Shown here: piece after piece, positions 25,318-33,737 of the stretch
Layout of the letters: every line of letters begins with the position of its first letter
How positions within the stretch are numbered: the first letter of the stretch is position 1
Assembly (NCBI RefSeq): GCF_900182735.1
Contig: NZ_FXTU01000003.1
Coordinates: 124,001 to 188,000, forward strand
DNA length: 64,000 nucleotides
Direction of reading: 5' to 3'
Source: Laceyella tengchongensis
GTDB lineage: Bacteria; Bacillota; Bacilli; Thermoactinomycetales; Thermoactinomycetaceae
Position numbers and translations under genes: made by a program
The notes under the pieces: model-generated
The model's input: the letters and a program-made list of their open reading frames with translations, nothing else
Told to the model about the DNA's origin: nothing
The model's database searches: none

Positions 25318-25452
25318 GTTTCATTTTTGGATACGGAATGTTCAGTAGATATTCATTGAATCCACCAACCGGGTCATATAATCTAATCGTGTAGGGCAAC
25401 GGTATTTATTGGCTTTTTGGTGTCAAATCCCACTGATAAGAAGGTGTGTCGG

Positions 25453-26598
25453 ATGAAAGTTCTTTTTTTAATCCAACCTGCCCATGGGCATATGAATCCC
25501 AGTCTGGCCATAGCCAAAGAGTTGGTGCGTCGCGGTGAGCGCACGATTTTTTTTACAACGCCCGATTTCCGGAATGCCGTGGAAGCCATTGGCGCGGGAT
25601 ATCAACCGATTCCTGAAAAATTTAGTCTGGCGCATATTGTCAAGGAACATGGCATTTTCATGATTAAAGACCCGGACAAGTTTATGAAGCTGTCCTTGCA
25701 AATTCTTCAATCACAAAAAGAGCAGGCACATGAACTGCTTGAGCCTCTCGTCAGAGAAGAAGCAGACCTGATCGTGTATGATCATATGTGCGTTTGGGCC
25801 AAAGAACTGCTGAAAAACCTCCAAACTCCCTCGGTCGCCTATTTCAGTAGCTTTGCGATGACAGAAGAGTCGGTGATCATGAAGCAGAGAGCCCGCATCA
25901 TAAACGATGAGGTGGTCATGGCAAAATTGCACGAGATTTTTTGTGCCAATGATGGTCTCAATCTTGTCATGATTCCTAAAGTGTTCCAACCAGATCACGA
26001 AACGCTCGGTAGTAACTTCGCATTTGTTGGTCCACAGATCACCGAGCGACCAAACCAACCCGGCTTAGACACCACTTTGGATCCTGATCGCCCCATCATG
26101 TACATCTCTTTAGGCTCCATTCTTTCCAATACCTCATTTTATCTCACATGCATGGAAGCATTTGCTGATACCGAATGGCAAGTGATCATGAACGTCGGTC
26201 CGGGAACGAACATTGATTCATTGGAACCAACGCCAGATAACTTCATCATCCGTAACTTTGTCCCGCAATTGGAGGTACTAAAACAGTCCCAAGTGTTTAT
26301 CACGCACGGTGGCATGAACTCCACCATGGAGTCATTATGGTATGAGGTACCTCCTATTGTGATTCCGCAAAGCTCCGATCAACCTTTGGTAGCCGAACGC
26401 ATCAAAAAACTGGGACTGGGTACAACACTCTCACCTTCTGACGTGTCAGTGGAAACATTGCGGGAAGCTGTTGCTTTCGCGCACACTGAACCTTCTATCA
26501 AACAAAACCTAGCCCAAATGAAAAAAGAATTATTGGCGGCGGGAGGGACAGCCCGGGCGGCCACTCTCCTGCAAGAGTACGTCAAATCCTATAAATAA
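25453..26598 (+). CDS. MGT-family glycosyltransferase (macrolide glycosyltransferase type)
   Basis: A 381-residue GT-B fold, UDP-sugar glycosyltransferase of the MGT/YjiC group that glycosylates small hydrophobic acceptors such as macrolides or flavonoids. The N-terminus reads VLFLIQPAHGHMNPSLAIAK with the catalytic-type His in HGHxNP. The donor-binding signature is VFITHGGMNSTMESLWYEVP, ending with PQSSDQPLVAERIKKLGLG. The ATG at 25453 has AAGGTG upstream; a GTG at 25417 is the alternative. Single gene with its own terminator. Possible role in antibiotic inactivation; the acceptor is unknown. Confidence 0.9.
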   Translation: MKVLFLIQPAHGHMNPSLAIAKELVRRGERTIFFTTPDFRNAVEAIGAGYQPIPEKFSLAHIVKEHGIFMIKDPDKFMKLSLQILQSQKEQAHELLEPLVREEADLIVYDHMCVWAKELLKNLQTPSVAYFSSFAMTEESVIMKQRARIINDEVVMAKLHEIFCANDGLNLVMIPKVFQPDHETLGSNFAFVGPQITERPNQPGLDTTLDPDRPIMYISLGSILSNTSFYLTCMEAFADTEWQVIMNVGPGTNIDSLEPTPDNFIIRNFVPQLEVLKQSQVFITHGGMNSTMESLWYEVPPIVIPQSSDQPLVAERIKKLGLGTTLSPSDVSVETLREAVAFAHTEPSIKQNLAQMKKELLAAGGTARAATLLQEYVKSYK

Positions 26599-26639
26599 AC
26601 ACAACCCCCATGGCCCTAAAGTCATGGGGGTTGTGTTTA
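26596..26639 (+). terminator. Intrinsic terminator
   Basis: A perfect 17-bp stem (TAAACACAACCCCCATG and complement) with a 10-nt loop begins at the stop codon of the glycosyltransferase gene. Confidence 0.88.
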
Positions 26640-26703
26640 GGAAAGTTATGGTATATTGATACATAGGCTCTTTTCAAATACTATGCATAGGAGGTGTTTT
26701 CCC

Positions 26704-26880
26704 GTGGACAAACGTTATCATTTGGATCTGTCCATTCAGGACTTGAAGCAAGCCAATCAGATCCTCCACCGCGCAGCTGATCGGTTGGATGCCATGAATC
26801 ATGATAAATCATACACCTTGAGCAACCTCATCGCCGATTTTGAAGAGCTGATTGAAGAACTGGAGAATCCGGATGAATAA
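26704..26880 (+). CDS. Small acidic hypothetical protein
   Basis: A 58-residue, mostly helical protein (LDLSIQDLKQANQILHRAAD, YTLSNLIADFEELIEELENP). The GTG at 26704 is chosen because an excellent ribosome site, AGGAGGTG, lies 8 nt before it; an ORF start at 26656 would precede that site. A terminator hairpin overlaps the stop codon. No family recognised. Confidence 0.65.
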   Translation: MDKRYHLDLSIQDLKQANQILHRAADRLDAMNHDKSYTLSNLIADFEELIEELENPDE

Positions 26881-26889
26881 TCCGGATTC
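26865..26889 (+). terminator. Terminator overlapping gene end
   Basis: GAATCCGGAT and ATCCGGATTC form a 10-bp stem with a 5-nt loop that includes the stop codon of the small acidic protein gene, followed by a short T-rich tail. Confidence 0.7.
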
Positions 26890-26942
26890 TTTGCTGAGTG
26901 ACGATGGCTCCCCGAGATAACCATAAGGCTCAATCATTTCCA

Positions 26943-27518
26943 CTAAAACGATTTCCACATGTCAGGCGGATTCAATTCGTAAATGCCATTTTCCCGATAC
27001 ATGAAATGATTGATGATCAATTCACCCCGAATCGTCGCATAATCGTCGTGAAACTTTTTAATGTATTCATTCAGTTCGTTTTCTGGATATTTCACACCGA
27101 CTTTCAAGTCTTTGATGAGATATTCCAATACGATCAGTTTCTTCTTATGTTTTGCTGGAAGCTGTGTCAGCTTTCCATCGGCAGTGAAGAAATTCCGAAT
27201 GACTTCCCATCGGTTTTGCTCCAATTCCCCTCTCTCCTTTTTGTCGAATGTGTTCACCCACTTGGTAATCGCCTGCGACTTTTGCTGCAATGCTTTGGCA
27301 TCCAAATGTAAATACAGTGTGTTTTTGTTCCTTCTTTCAAATACCAATCCAACTTCGCGCAATTTTTGTACATGATGGGTAATCGTCGACGGGGTTAACC
27401 CCAATTTCCCAGCCAGCGCTTGCCCATGAAGAGGGCCTTGGGCCAATAAAGATAGAATGCGAATCCGGGTGGGATCAGCTAATGTCTTGTGAAATTGAAC
27501 CAAGCGGTCAAGTTGCAA
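26943..27518 (-). CDS. ArsR-type winged-helix regulator with DUF2087 domain
   Basis: A 191-residue regulator. Residues 1-80 are an ArsR-like winged helix (TLADPTRIRILSLLAQGPLH, KLGLTPSTITHHVQKLREVG). Residues about 105-180 match the DUF2087 domain (GKLTQLPAKHKKKLIVLEYL, YPENELNEYIKKFHDDYATI, ELIINHFMYRENGIYEL). The start is TTG with GGAGATG 9 nt upstream. Four ATCTAATT half-sites lie just upstream, so it is probably autoregulated. No metal-binding cysteines are evident. The target gene, if not itself, is unclear. Confidence 0.88.
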   Translation of the reverse strand: MQLDRLVQFHKTLADPTRIRILSLLAQGPLHGQALAGKLGLTPSTITHHVQKLREVGLVFERRNKNTLYLHLDAKALQQKSQAITKWVNTFDKKERGELEQNRWEVIRNFFTADGKLTQLPAKHKKKLIVLEYLIKDLKVGVKYPENELNEYIKKFHDDYATIRGELIINHFMYRENGIYELNPPDMWKSF

Positions 27519-27532
27519 ATGTTTTCATCTCC

Positions 27533-27576
27533 ATCTAATTTAATAAATATCTAATTAGATGTTAATCGAATTAGAT
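27533..27576. promoter_or_regulatory. Operator-like cluster of ATCTAATT half-sites
   Basis: ATCTAATT occurs at 27533-27540, as the perfect palindrome ATCTAATTAGAT at 27549-27560, and inverted at 27569-27576. The cluster lies directly upstream of the ArsR-DUF2087 gene. The spacing suggests cooperative binding of a winged-helix dimer. Confidence 0.55.
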
Positions 27577-27600
27577 TACTCTTGCAAGTCGCCGTTTGCA

Positions 27601-27640
27601 AATAAAAACAGGCCAGCGAATCCGCAGGCCTGTTTTTATT
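27601..27640. terminator. Hairpin terminator
   Basis: A perfect 14-bp stem (AATAAAAACAGGCC and complement) with a 12-nt loop, A-rich on one side and T-rich on the other. On the minus strand it follows the small gene at 27645-27800. Confidence 0.85.
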
Positions 27641-27644
27641 CGGT

Positions 27645-27800
27645 TCAGGTCTCATCCGAACGGGACATATAATCGCGAGCGTAAGGGTCACCCGGTTGTG
27701 TATGATTTTTAAACTGGCTCAACCGGCCATTGCGCCCTTCGCCACCGCTCACTTTTACTTTCCGTTGCCCATTATTGTCTTTCGCTTGCTTTTTGGACAT
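27645..27800 (-). CDS. 51-residue hydrophilic hypothetical protein
   Basis: A small gene with a strong ribosome site (AAGGAGGG) before its ATG. It encodes a hydrophilic, lysine- and glycine-rich 51-residue protein beginning MSKKQAKDNNGQRKVKVSGG, with DPYARDYMSRSDET at the end. Composition and lack of hydrophobic core recall small spore proteins, but I do not recognise it. A terminator follows immediately. Confidence 0.6.
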   Translation of the reverse strand: MSKKQAKDNNGQRKVKVSGGEGRNGRLSQFKNHTQPGDPYARDYMSRSDET

Positions 27801-27870
27801 GGTTGCCTTCCCTCCTTTTTGGAGGTAGGATGCCCGGTGTGTTTTCGCTATATCCGCGGGTACTGCTTCT

Positions 27871-29730
27871 TCACTTCACCACAGGCAGAATGAGTTGGCT
27901 TTTTGCAGGGTCAATCGTGATCTTCGTCCCGCCCGTGGGCCGAATGGTAAAGTCATAATCGCTTGACACTAACACGATGCCGATGCGGTGGCCTTTTTTG
28001 AACACATAGTCGTCAGCTTGCAAATCCCACTCAAAGGTGTATTCTTTTCCGGGGATTACCGGTTTTGCTTTGCTGTCAGAGATGCGGTTCTGCGGATCTA
28101 ACCAGCCGCGGGTTACAATTTCAAATGAAGAGACATGGGTCTGATGTTGATATAGGTAGGCGCATCCATCATCTCCCGGAACTCCTTGACCGTAGCAGAT
28201 GCGCTGATCTGTCCGCACTAATCCTTTTTGGTAGTCTACCCGGGTGTCCGTCCCATAATCCACCAACAATGCGGTAAGATTGGCGACAGGCCGATCGATG
28301 CTGGCGCGAATTCGGATTTTGGGTGTTCCGCTGATACGGATGTCTTTTTGTAATGGAGCTCCCAAATAAGCTAAGCGGTTGGGGGATGGCGATTCCGGAT
28401 TGGAGACCAGTTGTTCGGCTGTACGTTTGGGATCGTCGATCAGGGTTTCCAAGCGCTTGGGTTGGCCGTGGCTTTGCTTCCCTAATTTTCCGCCCGCCCC
28501 AAGCGGCATCCGCACCTTTTCGGCTTTTTTGTCAGGCCAAGTGGCATGTTGTTCCCAACTGCCCGGAGCGCGTTCGATCCTGGCCATCGGCTCCTTCATG
28601 ATCCCATTGGGAATCTCATACAACCAATAATCAAACCAACGGTGCAAGGTAGATAACCACGCTTGTTGTTGAAAACTGAACGGATTGAGATGCCCGCCTT
28701 GATGCAACCAAATTTTTCGCGGAACCTTGTGCTGGGCCAAAGCGTCCCACCATCTGGCAAATTGTTTGGTTTTTACGTTCCAGTCGTTCAAGCCATGCAC
28801 CACAAATACACTGGCCTTCACTCTACTGGCATGTTTAACATAATCCCGTTCATGCCAAAAAGTATTCATATCACCGGTCACCCGATCTTGCAATCGCTCC
28901 AAAGATGAAATGATTTCCTGGCAGACGGCGGGGTTTTTCCTGGTCAAGACGGCTTTTGCCAACACATCGGCGTCTTCACCTTGATAACCGCCTGGTGCTA
29001 CCACGGCGCCGTTGGCCCGATAATAATCATACCAACTGCTGATGGCAGCGATGGGAACGATCGTTTTTAGCCCTTTCACATCGGTGGTGGCAACGGCATT
29101 GGGCAAGGTTCCATTATATGAAACGCCAATCATTCCGACATTGCCGGTGGTCCAGTCAGCGACCATCGGTTTTCCACTTTCGTCAAACGCTTTGGCTCGC
29201 CCATTTAGCCAATCGATCACCGCTTTGGCGCCGATGGTCTCGTTGCGAGCACCCGATGTCGGACAGCCTCCCGACAGACCCGTTCCGGCACTTTCCGCTA
29301 AAATGACAGCATAACCGCGCGGAACGAAATAGTTATCATAATAACCAGAAAACGGCTGCGTTTGGTTCAGCTCAGCCATGGGCTTGCCTTTTGCAGGGCG
29401 CAATTCAACATCTACATTGTGGTTGGGAACATCATTAAGTCCCGACCGATAGGGACTGATTTCATAAATGACGGGTACTTTTTTGTCCGTGTTAGGCCGC
29501 ATGATTTGGATTGCTATGCGGTCAGGCTCGCTGTCGTGATCGCTGTCCATCGGAGCCTCCACATACCCTTTTTCGCGGATGGCGTTCTCATAGGAATAAA
29601 TGGGCTGGGTCGCTCCATCGCGAACCAGCATTTCAGATTCTGACGCGTGAGTGGGAACAGAGCTGGAAAAGACAGTGCAGACTACGATGCAACTTGCGAG
29701 TGCAATGATTCGACCTGTTTTTAATGACAT
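27871..29730 (-). CDS. Secreted Xaa-Pro dipeptidyl-peptidase (S15) / CocE family
   Basis: A 619-residue secreted alpha/beta hydrolase of family S15 that releases X-Pro dipeptides from peptide N-termini. The signal peptide spans about residues 1-29 (RIIALASCIVVCTVFSSSVP, then THA-SE). The catalytic Ser is in MIGVSYNGTLPN, the Asp in VVHGLNDWNVK and the His in HQGGHLNPF. A C-terminal jelly-roll domain (PGKEYTFEWDLQADDYVFKK) follows, ending in VVSSDYDF-type sequence. AGGGAG precedes the ATG. With the M28 and matrixin-like enzymes it points to extracellular protein degradation. Confidence 0.9.
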   Translation of the reverse strand: MSLKTGRIIALASCIVVCTVFSSSVPTHASESEMLVRDGATQPIYSYENAIREKGYVEAPMDSDHDSEPDRIAIQIMRPNTDKKVPVIYEISPYRSGLNDVPNHNVDVELRPAKGKPMAELNQTQPFSGYYDNYFVPRGYAVILAESAGTGLSGGCPTSGARNETIGAKAVIDWLNGRAKAFDESGKPMVADWTTGNVGMIGVSYNGTLPNAVATTDVKGLKTIVPIAAISSWYDYYRANGAVVAPGGYQGEDADVLAKAVLTRKNPAVCQEIISSLERLQDRVTGDMNTFWHERDYVKHASRVKASVFVVHGLNDWNVKTKQFARWWDALAQHKVPRKIWLHQGGHLNPFSFQQQAWLSTLHRWFDYWLYEIPNGIMKEPMARIERAPGSWEQHATWPDKKAEKVRMPLGAGGKLGKQSHGQPKRLETLIDDPKRTAEQLVSNPESPSPNRLAYLGAPLQKDIRISGTPKIRIRASIDRPVANLTALLVDYGTDTRVDYQKGLVRTDQRICYGQGVPGDDGCAYLYQHQTHVSSFEIVTRGWLDPQNRISDSKAKPVIPGKEYTFEWDLQADDYVFKKGHRIGIVLVSSDYDFTIRPTGGTKITIDPAKSQLILPVVK

Positions 29731-29886
29731 AACAATCTCCCTTTACAAATAAACTTATTTCATCATAAATAGTTCTGCATAGACAAACACCCATCCTTGT
29801 CATTATAGGCAATCAACATTGCGCAAATGGTTGGGGTGTTGAATATCATGAACTAGGTTCACGGATAAAAGGAGTGAGTCCCAACG

Positions 29887-30186
29887 ATGTACTATGATGA
29901 TTATGATCCGTATTACTCGGAAGCCGATGATGAATTCGTCTATGCTGACGATGATGGGTATGTGAAACAATTCCCACCCCGCTCCCCCTTTCGAGTCGCC
30001 CCGGAAACATTGCGCATGTATGTTGGTCAAATTGTGAATGTTGTTATTCGTGGAGTGTCGGTCACTCCCCTCCGCGTCTATGTTGCTGATGTGAATCCTT
30101 ATGGGGATGCTACGTTGATTTCCTGTCGCGGCAATGCGCCCCAGCGCATGGTCGTCTCCGCGCGCGATGTGACGATTGTGGGTTGA
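29887..30186 (+). CDS. Small hypothetical protein with acidic Tyr-rich N-terminus
   Basis: A 99-residue protein. The first 27 residues are acidic and tyrosine-rich (MYYDDYDPYYSEADDEFVYA), followed by a beta-rich domain (LRMYVGQIVNVVIRGVSVTP, PQRMVVSARDVTIVG) that resembles small Sm-like or SH3-like folds. AAAGGAGTG precedes the ATG. The Tyr/Asp-rich head is seen in some spore coat proteins, but this is only a compositional hint. A terminator follows. Confidence 0.65.
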   Translation: MYYDDYDPYYSEADDEFVYADDDGYVKQFPPRSPFRVAPETLRMYVGQIVNVVIRGVSVTPLRVYVADVNPYGDATLISCRGNAPQRMVVSARDVTIVG

Positions 30187-30201
30187 TGGTTCACTAACTG
30201 G

Positions 30202-30236
30202 AAAGCGAGCGCAAACATTTGTTGTGCGCTCGCTTT
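30202..30236 (+). terminator. Intrinsic terminator
   Basis: AAAGCGAGCGCA pairs with TGCGCTCGCTTT over an 11-nt loop and a T-run follows. Confidence 0.9.
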
Positions 30237-30333
30237 TTATTTTTTATTCTTAATATTTGAAAATATATAACGAAAAGAGGGTTTTATAAATATTGATAGA
30301 ATACAGTTAATAAAAAATAAAAGGTGATATTGA

Positions 30334-31701
30334 ATGAAAATAAAAACATTCAAAGTAGGGATGTCCCTCTTGCTTTCCTCTGTGGTTGTATTTGGGACTG
30401 CTTTCACCCTTCCACAAGCTTCTGTTCCTGCCAAGGCTAAACAACAAAACATATCTGGAGATCGCATATATCGCGACATCGCGTGGATGTCCAACCGTGA
30501 CAATGCCCGCGTCGCCGGAACGGAAGGGGAACATCGAACTGCGGCAGCAATTGCCAAACGTTTTCGCGAATTGGGATTAGATGTAAAAATACAAAAATTC
30601 CCGTTCAAAACGTTTATTAGCCATGGGCAAGAATTGACCTTGCTTTCCCCTGAAAATAAAACCATCGAAGCCAAAACTTTCACTTACTCCCCGAGTACGC
30701 CTGAACAAGGTCTTAGCGCTGAAGTAGCTTACGCTGGTTTAGGCAAGCCGGAAGATTTTGCCGGAGTTGATGTCAAAGGGAAAATCGCTTTGATTCAACG
30801 CGGAGACTTAACCTTCTACGAGAAAGTACAAAATGCTGCAAAAGCCGGAGCGATTGGCGCAATCTTGTATAACAATGTATCTGGTGCTTTAAACGGTACA
30901 CTCGGTCAAGAAACAGATATTCCCGCTATCGGACTGTCAGATGTGGACGGAAAACAATTGCAAGAGTTGATCGCTGCCGGGAAGCGTGTGTCTGTCACCA
31001 TGAAAGTGAAAACAGAAATCTTGGATACCTACTCACAAAATGTGATCGGCACGCTGAAAGCCTCCAAAAAGGCTTCCACCAAAAAAACATTGATTCTGGG
31101 CGCCCATTATGACGGGGTAGACACTCCAGCCGCAAACGATAACGCCTCCGGCACCAGCACCATGTTGGAAGTGGCCCGTGCTCTTTCTCATAAAAAGCTT
31201 AACATGAATGTGAAATTCATTGCGTTTGGTGCGGAAGAAGCCGGGTTGGTTGGTTCGGAGTATTATGTTCAATCTCTGCAAGACAAAGACAAAGCAAACA
31301 TTGTCGGCATGGTCAACATGGATATGGTTGGCGTTGGAGACACCTTTAACATTCTCACGGCTTCCCCTGATGCCAAGTCCTTTGTAGCTGATCACGCTGC
31401 AAAACTGGCGGATGAACTCAACTTGCCGTATGAACGCGGATATTCAACCAGAAGTGACCATGCTCCTTTTGAAGATGCCGGCATTCCCGTCGCTTTCGTT
31501 CATGTATCTGAAGATCCCTATTATCACAGCGATGAGGATACATTGGACAAAATCCAAAAAGATATGCTGAAGAAATCTGGCACGCTCGTGGTCAATCTCA
31601 TCAAAGAGATCGCTGGCAAACCAAAACAACCGGTAGGCAAGCCGGCCCATGGTATGAAGGAAATTCGTGGATTGAAACATGAATTTCCCGCAACGAAGTG
31701 A
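30334..31701 (+). CDS. Secreted M28 aminopeptidase with PA domain
   Basis: A 455-residue secreted zinc aminopeptidase. The signal peptide is about residues 1-35 (VGMSLLLSSVVVFGTAFTLP, AKA). A PA domain (about 130-230) is inserted before the catalytic part. Metal ligands are visible: His in LGAHYDGVDT, Asp in ANDNASG, the Glu pair in FGAEEAGLVGS, Asp in VNMDMVGVG and His in EDPYYHSDEDT. It resembles Bacillus YwaD and related Leu/Arg-type aminopeptidases. The ATG has AAAGGTG upstream and a terminator follows. Confidence 0.93.
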   Translation: MKIKTFKVGMSLLLSSVVVFGTAFTLPQASVPAKAKQQNISGDRIYRDIAWMSNRDNARVAGTEGEHRTAAAIAKRFRELGLDVKIQKFPFKTFISHGQELTLLSPENKTIEAKTFTYSPSTPEQGLSAEVAYAGLGKPEDFAGVDVKGKIALIQRGDLTFYEKVQNAAKAGAIGAILYNNVSGALNGTLGQETDIPAIGLSDVDGKQLQELIAAGKRVSVTMKVKTEILDTYSQNVIGTLKASKKASTKKTLILGAHYDGVDTPAANDNASGTSTMLEVARALSHKKLNMNVKFIAFGAEEAGLVGSEYYVQSLQDKDKANIVGMVNMDMVGVGDTFNILTASPDAKSFVADHAAKLADELNLPYERGYSTRSDHAPFEDAGIPVAFVHVSEDPYYHSDEDTLDKIQKDMLKKSGTLVVNLIKEIAGKPKQPVGKPAHGMKEIRGLKHEFPATK

Positions 31702-31703
31702 TG

Positions 31704-31740
31704 AAAAGGCTTCTGTCCTCCAATTGGACAGAAGCCTTTT
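31704..31740 (+). terminator. Intrinsic terminator
   Basis: A perfect 15-bp stem (AAAAGGCTTCTGTCC and complement) with a 7-nt loop and T-run follows the M28 gene directly. Confidence 0.92.
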
Positions 31741-31768
31741 TTGCGTTCTTCAATGAGCATGAATACGA

Positions 31769-32629
31769 TCATTGATCCCCTTTCTTCATGATAGGAACCC
31801 AAAGCTCATTGCGATGTGCCTCTCTTGGAAGATAGCATTCGATTGCCGGCAAATGAGCCAGTTCATATGCTGAAGTCGGAACCCATTCGGTGTACAAACG
31901 CTTCCAGATTTCTTGCAATCTTTCCGGTGGCCCGTCCATGTCAAAGACAGCCCACATGGTTGGCGGATAATTCAAGGAGGTCATCCCTTTCGGCGGAGTT
32001 TGATCGGAGACGACAGCCATAATATAGTCAAACTCTTCATTCTCGCCAAAGTCACCATCAGCGCAAACGCCCAATATCCCTTGCAATGCATGATCGTTCA
32101 TACGCATTTCCCACAGTTTTGTCAAAAGACCTTGCTCTGTTGCACCAGCCCATATCTGAGGCACAGTGTGAAAAGCGTCTTGGGTACGGATGCGTTCGCG
32201 AATTCCTACGATTGAAAATCCGCTTAGCGTTTCGATCCTGTAATTCAACTCAGTCACTCCTTTGATGGTCAGTTGGAAGGAAATACGGGGGTATGCTTTC
32301 AATTTCGTTCCGGCTTTTCTCGCCTCAGTTGGAGTTAGGCCATGTAGGGCATGAAATGCGCGGGTAAACGCTTCCGGCGAATCATAGTTGTATTTAAGCG
32401 CCAAATCGATCACTTTGATGCGACTGTTCTGCAATTCAAATGCTGCCAAGGTCAAGCGTCGGCGACGTATGTACTCTGACAGGGGCACATCCGTGATGTA
32501 TGAAAACATGCGTTGGAAGTGATAAGTGGAACAACAGGCAACTCTGGCTACTTCTGAGTAAGAAATATCTTCTGTGATGTGATCTTCAATATAAGTAATC
32601 GCATCGTTCATCTTATTAACCCAATCCAT
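31769..32629 (-). CDS. AraC-family regulator with GyrI-like effector domain
   Basis: A 286-residue activator-type regulator. Residues about 8-105 are the AraC double helix-turn-helix (DISYSEVARVACCSTYHFQR, KVIDLALKYNYDSPEAFTRA). Residues about 125-280 are a GyrI-like/SOUL-type small-molecule domain (FSIVGIRERIRTQDAFHTVP and a C-terminal CYLPREAHRNELWVPI). The ATG at 32629 has AAGGGGG 7-8 nt upstream; the longer frame to 32725 runs back through the terminator of the next operon. Such proteins usually sense drugs or toxic cations. The target is unknown. Confidence 0.9.
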   Translation of the reverse strand: MDWVNKMNDAITYIEDHITEDISYSEVARVACCSTYHFQRMFSYITDVPLSEYIRRRRLTLAAFELQNSRIKVIDLALKYNYDSPEAFTRAFHALHGLTPTEARKAGTKLKAYPRISFQLTIKGVTELNYRIETLSGFSIVGIRERIRTQDAFHTVPQIWAGATEQGLLTKLWEMRMNDHALQGILGVCADGDFGENEEFDYIMAVVSDQTPPKGMTSLNYPPTMWAVFDMDGPPERLQEIWKRLYTEWVPTSAYELAHLPAIECYLPREAHRNELWVPIMKKGDQ

Positions 32630-32667
32630 TTTTATCCCCCTTTGAAAGCAAGTATAAGCGTACAACA

Positions 32668-32714
32668 AATCAAAAGCCGTGCATTCATTGCACGAGAATG
32701 CACGGCTTTTGATT
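32668..32714 (-). terminator. Terminator of S1 operon copy B
   Basis: A perfect 19-bp stem (AATCAAAAGCCGTGCATTC and complement) with a 9-nt loop lies just after the stop of the small S1-linked gene on the minus strand. Confidence 0.9.
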
Positions 32715-32725
32715 GCTTTGATCAT

Positions 32726-32968
32726 TTATTTTGCTTCCATCCACATTCCATGGATCATGACGGATTTGATTACCCACTGGTCGCCGTCTTTGATGCACGG
32801 AAAACGGATGTTCTCGCCCGGATGATAAAGGTACAGATGGTCTGCTGTCTGCAATATGACCTGGCTCTCTCGAATCAATTGGTGGATGTCATGGCCAGAA
32901 AGCTTTTTCCTCAATCTTTCCTCTACCCGTTCCCGCAGATGGCGGGTGAAGTGAAAACGAACCGGGTC
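32726..32968 (-). CDS. Small conserved domain after S1 protein (copy B), no usual start codon
   Basis: Eighty codons continue in the +1 frame right from the S1 stop (CTT TGA C), reading DPVRFHFTRHLRERVEERL, then QVILQTADHLYLYHP and WVIKSVMIHGMWMEAK. Compared with copy A (8927-9172) the whole segment is conserved. But the +1 frame has no ATG, GTG or TTG within the conserved part except a TTG inside the ERL-RKK segment (32914), which would delete the conserved RHLRER start. Upstream codons in this frame are ATC, ATC, GGA, GGG, AAA and so on. Either an ATC/ATT start is used, or ribosomes shift +1 at CTT TGA, making a 261-residue S1 fusion. AGGGGG lies 6 nt before CTT. Confidence 0.65.
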   Translation of the reverse strand, partial: DPVRFHFTRHLRERVEERLRKKLSGHDIHQLIRESQVILQTADHLYLYHPGENIRFPCIKDGDQWVIKSVMIHGMWMEAK

Positions 32969-33512
32969 AAAGATGATTCCCCCTTTGTTCCATCTCCTTA
33001 AGAAAATGATGCACCAGGTCCCGCTTAAATGTGGGCAAGGCCTTCATCATGGCCATGGTAAAATGAAACACGCCCATCTTCCGCACCATCGCTTCCACTT
33101 TTTGTTTGGACTCTTCCGACACTAAACCGAATTCTTTGGAAAGATACTGGATGATTTCCTGAATCTCATCCGCAGGTGGTTGTTGCTTGGGTAAGGGAGC
33201 TTTGATGCTGTCCAATACTTGAAAGGGGTTTTCCTTTTTGTCATGATGCGCCAGACTGAGCTCCAGCTTATTATCTTCTTTGACTTGGCGAATTTCGGCT
33301 TCAATTATTTGCTGGGTATGTAATTCTAAGTGTTCAGGAATTTGTGAGATGTGAATCAAGCCAGAGGCCAGGTGCTCGTCTTTTGTCACTGCGAACGCGC
33401 CGTAATCAACCAACTTAGTGATGCGGACCTGCACTCTGTCCCCGGGTTGATACGGGAGTTCTTTTTTTTGAGACTTATACAGATGATTCAAGATGTTCTG
33501 ATCAATACTCAT
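32967..33512 (-). CDS. S1 RNA-binding domain protein (copy B)
   Basis: A 181-residue paralogue of the protein at 8377-8928. The S1 domain is near residues 22-85 (VQVRITKLVDYGAFAVTKDE, GLIHISQIPEHLELH, RQVKEDNKLELSLAH), and the C-terminal helical part keeps FSKEFGLVS-like and RMGVFHFTMAMMKALPTFKR sequence. It ends CAT CTT TGA C, close to the prfB frameshift site, with AGG GGG six bases before CTT. RNA binding is inferred from the domain. The presence of two copies, each followed by the same small domain, argues that the two parts act together. Confidence 0.85.
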   Translation of the reverse strand: MSIDQNILNHLYKSQKKELPYQPGDRVQVRITKLVDYGAFAVTKDEHLASGLIHISQIPEHLELHTQQIIEAEIRQVKEDNKLELSLAHHDKKENPFQVLDSIKAPLPKQQPPADEIQEIIQYLSKEFGLVSEESKQKVEAMVRKMGVFHFTMAMMKALPTFKRDLVHHFLKEMEQRGNHL

Positions 33513-33683
33513 GAATATTGTTCACTCCGATAGTAGTTATTTAATCGATTATATCATGTTGTTTAATCTGTATCAGTCTAATAGAAAATATTACATATGA
33601 CATTTTCTGTTTGAATATGAATAAAAGAGTGATGTTTCGGAAATTGGCAGTTCCGAGACTTTTCTACCATTCGATTGTTTTAA

Positions 33684-33711
33684 AAAAGATCAAGGCGTGC
33701 CTTGATCTTTT
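33684..33711 (-). terminator. Intrinsic terminator
   Basis: AAAAGATCAAGGC and GCCTTGATCTTTT form a near-continuous stem just beyond the stop of the minus-strand membrane protein gene. Confidence 0.75.
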
Positions 33712-33737
33712 GTGTTTGCATTTTATCCTGCATAGCT

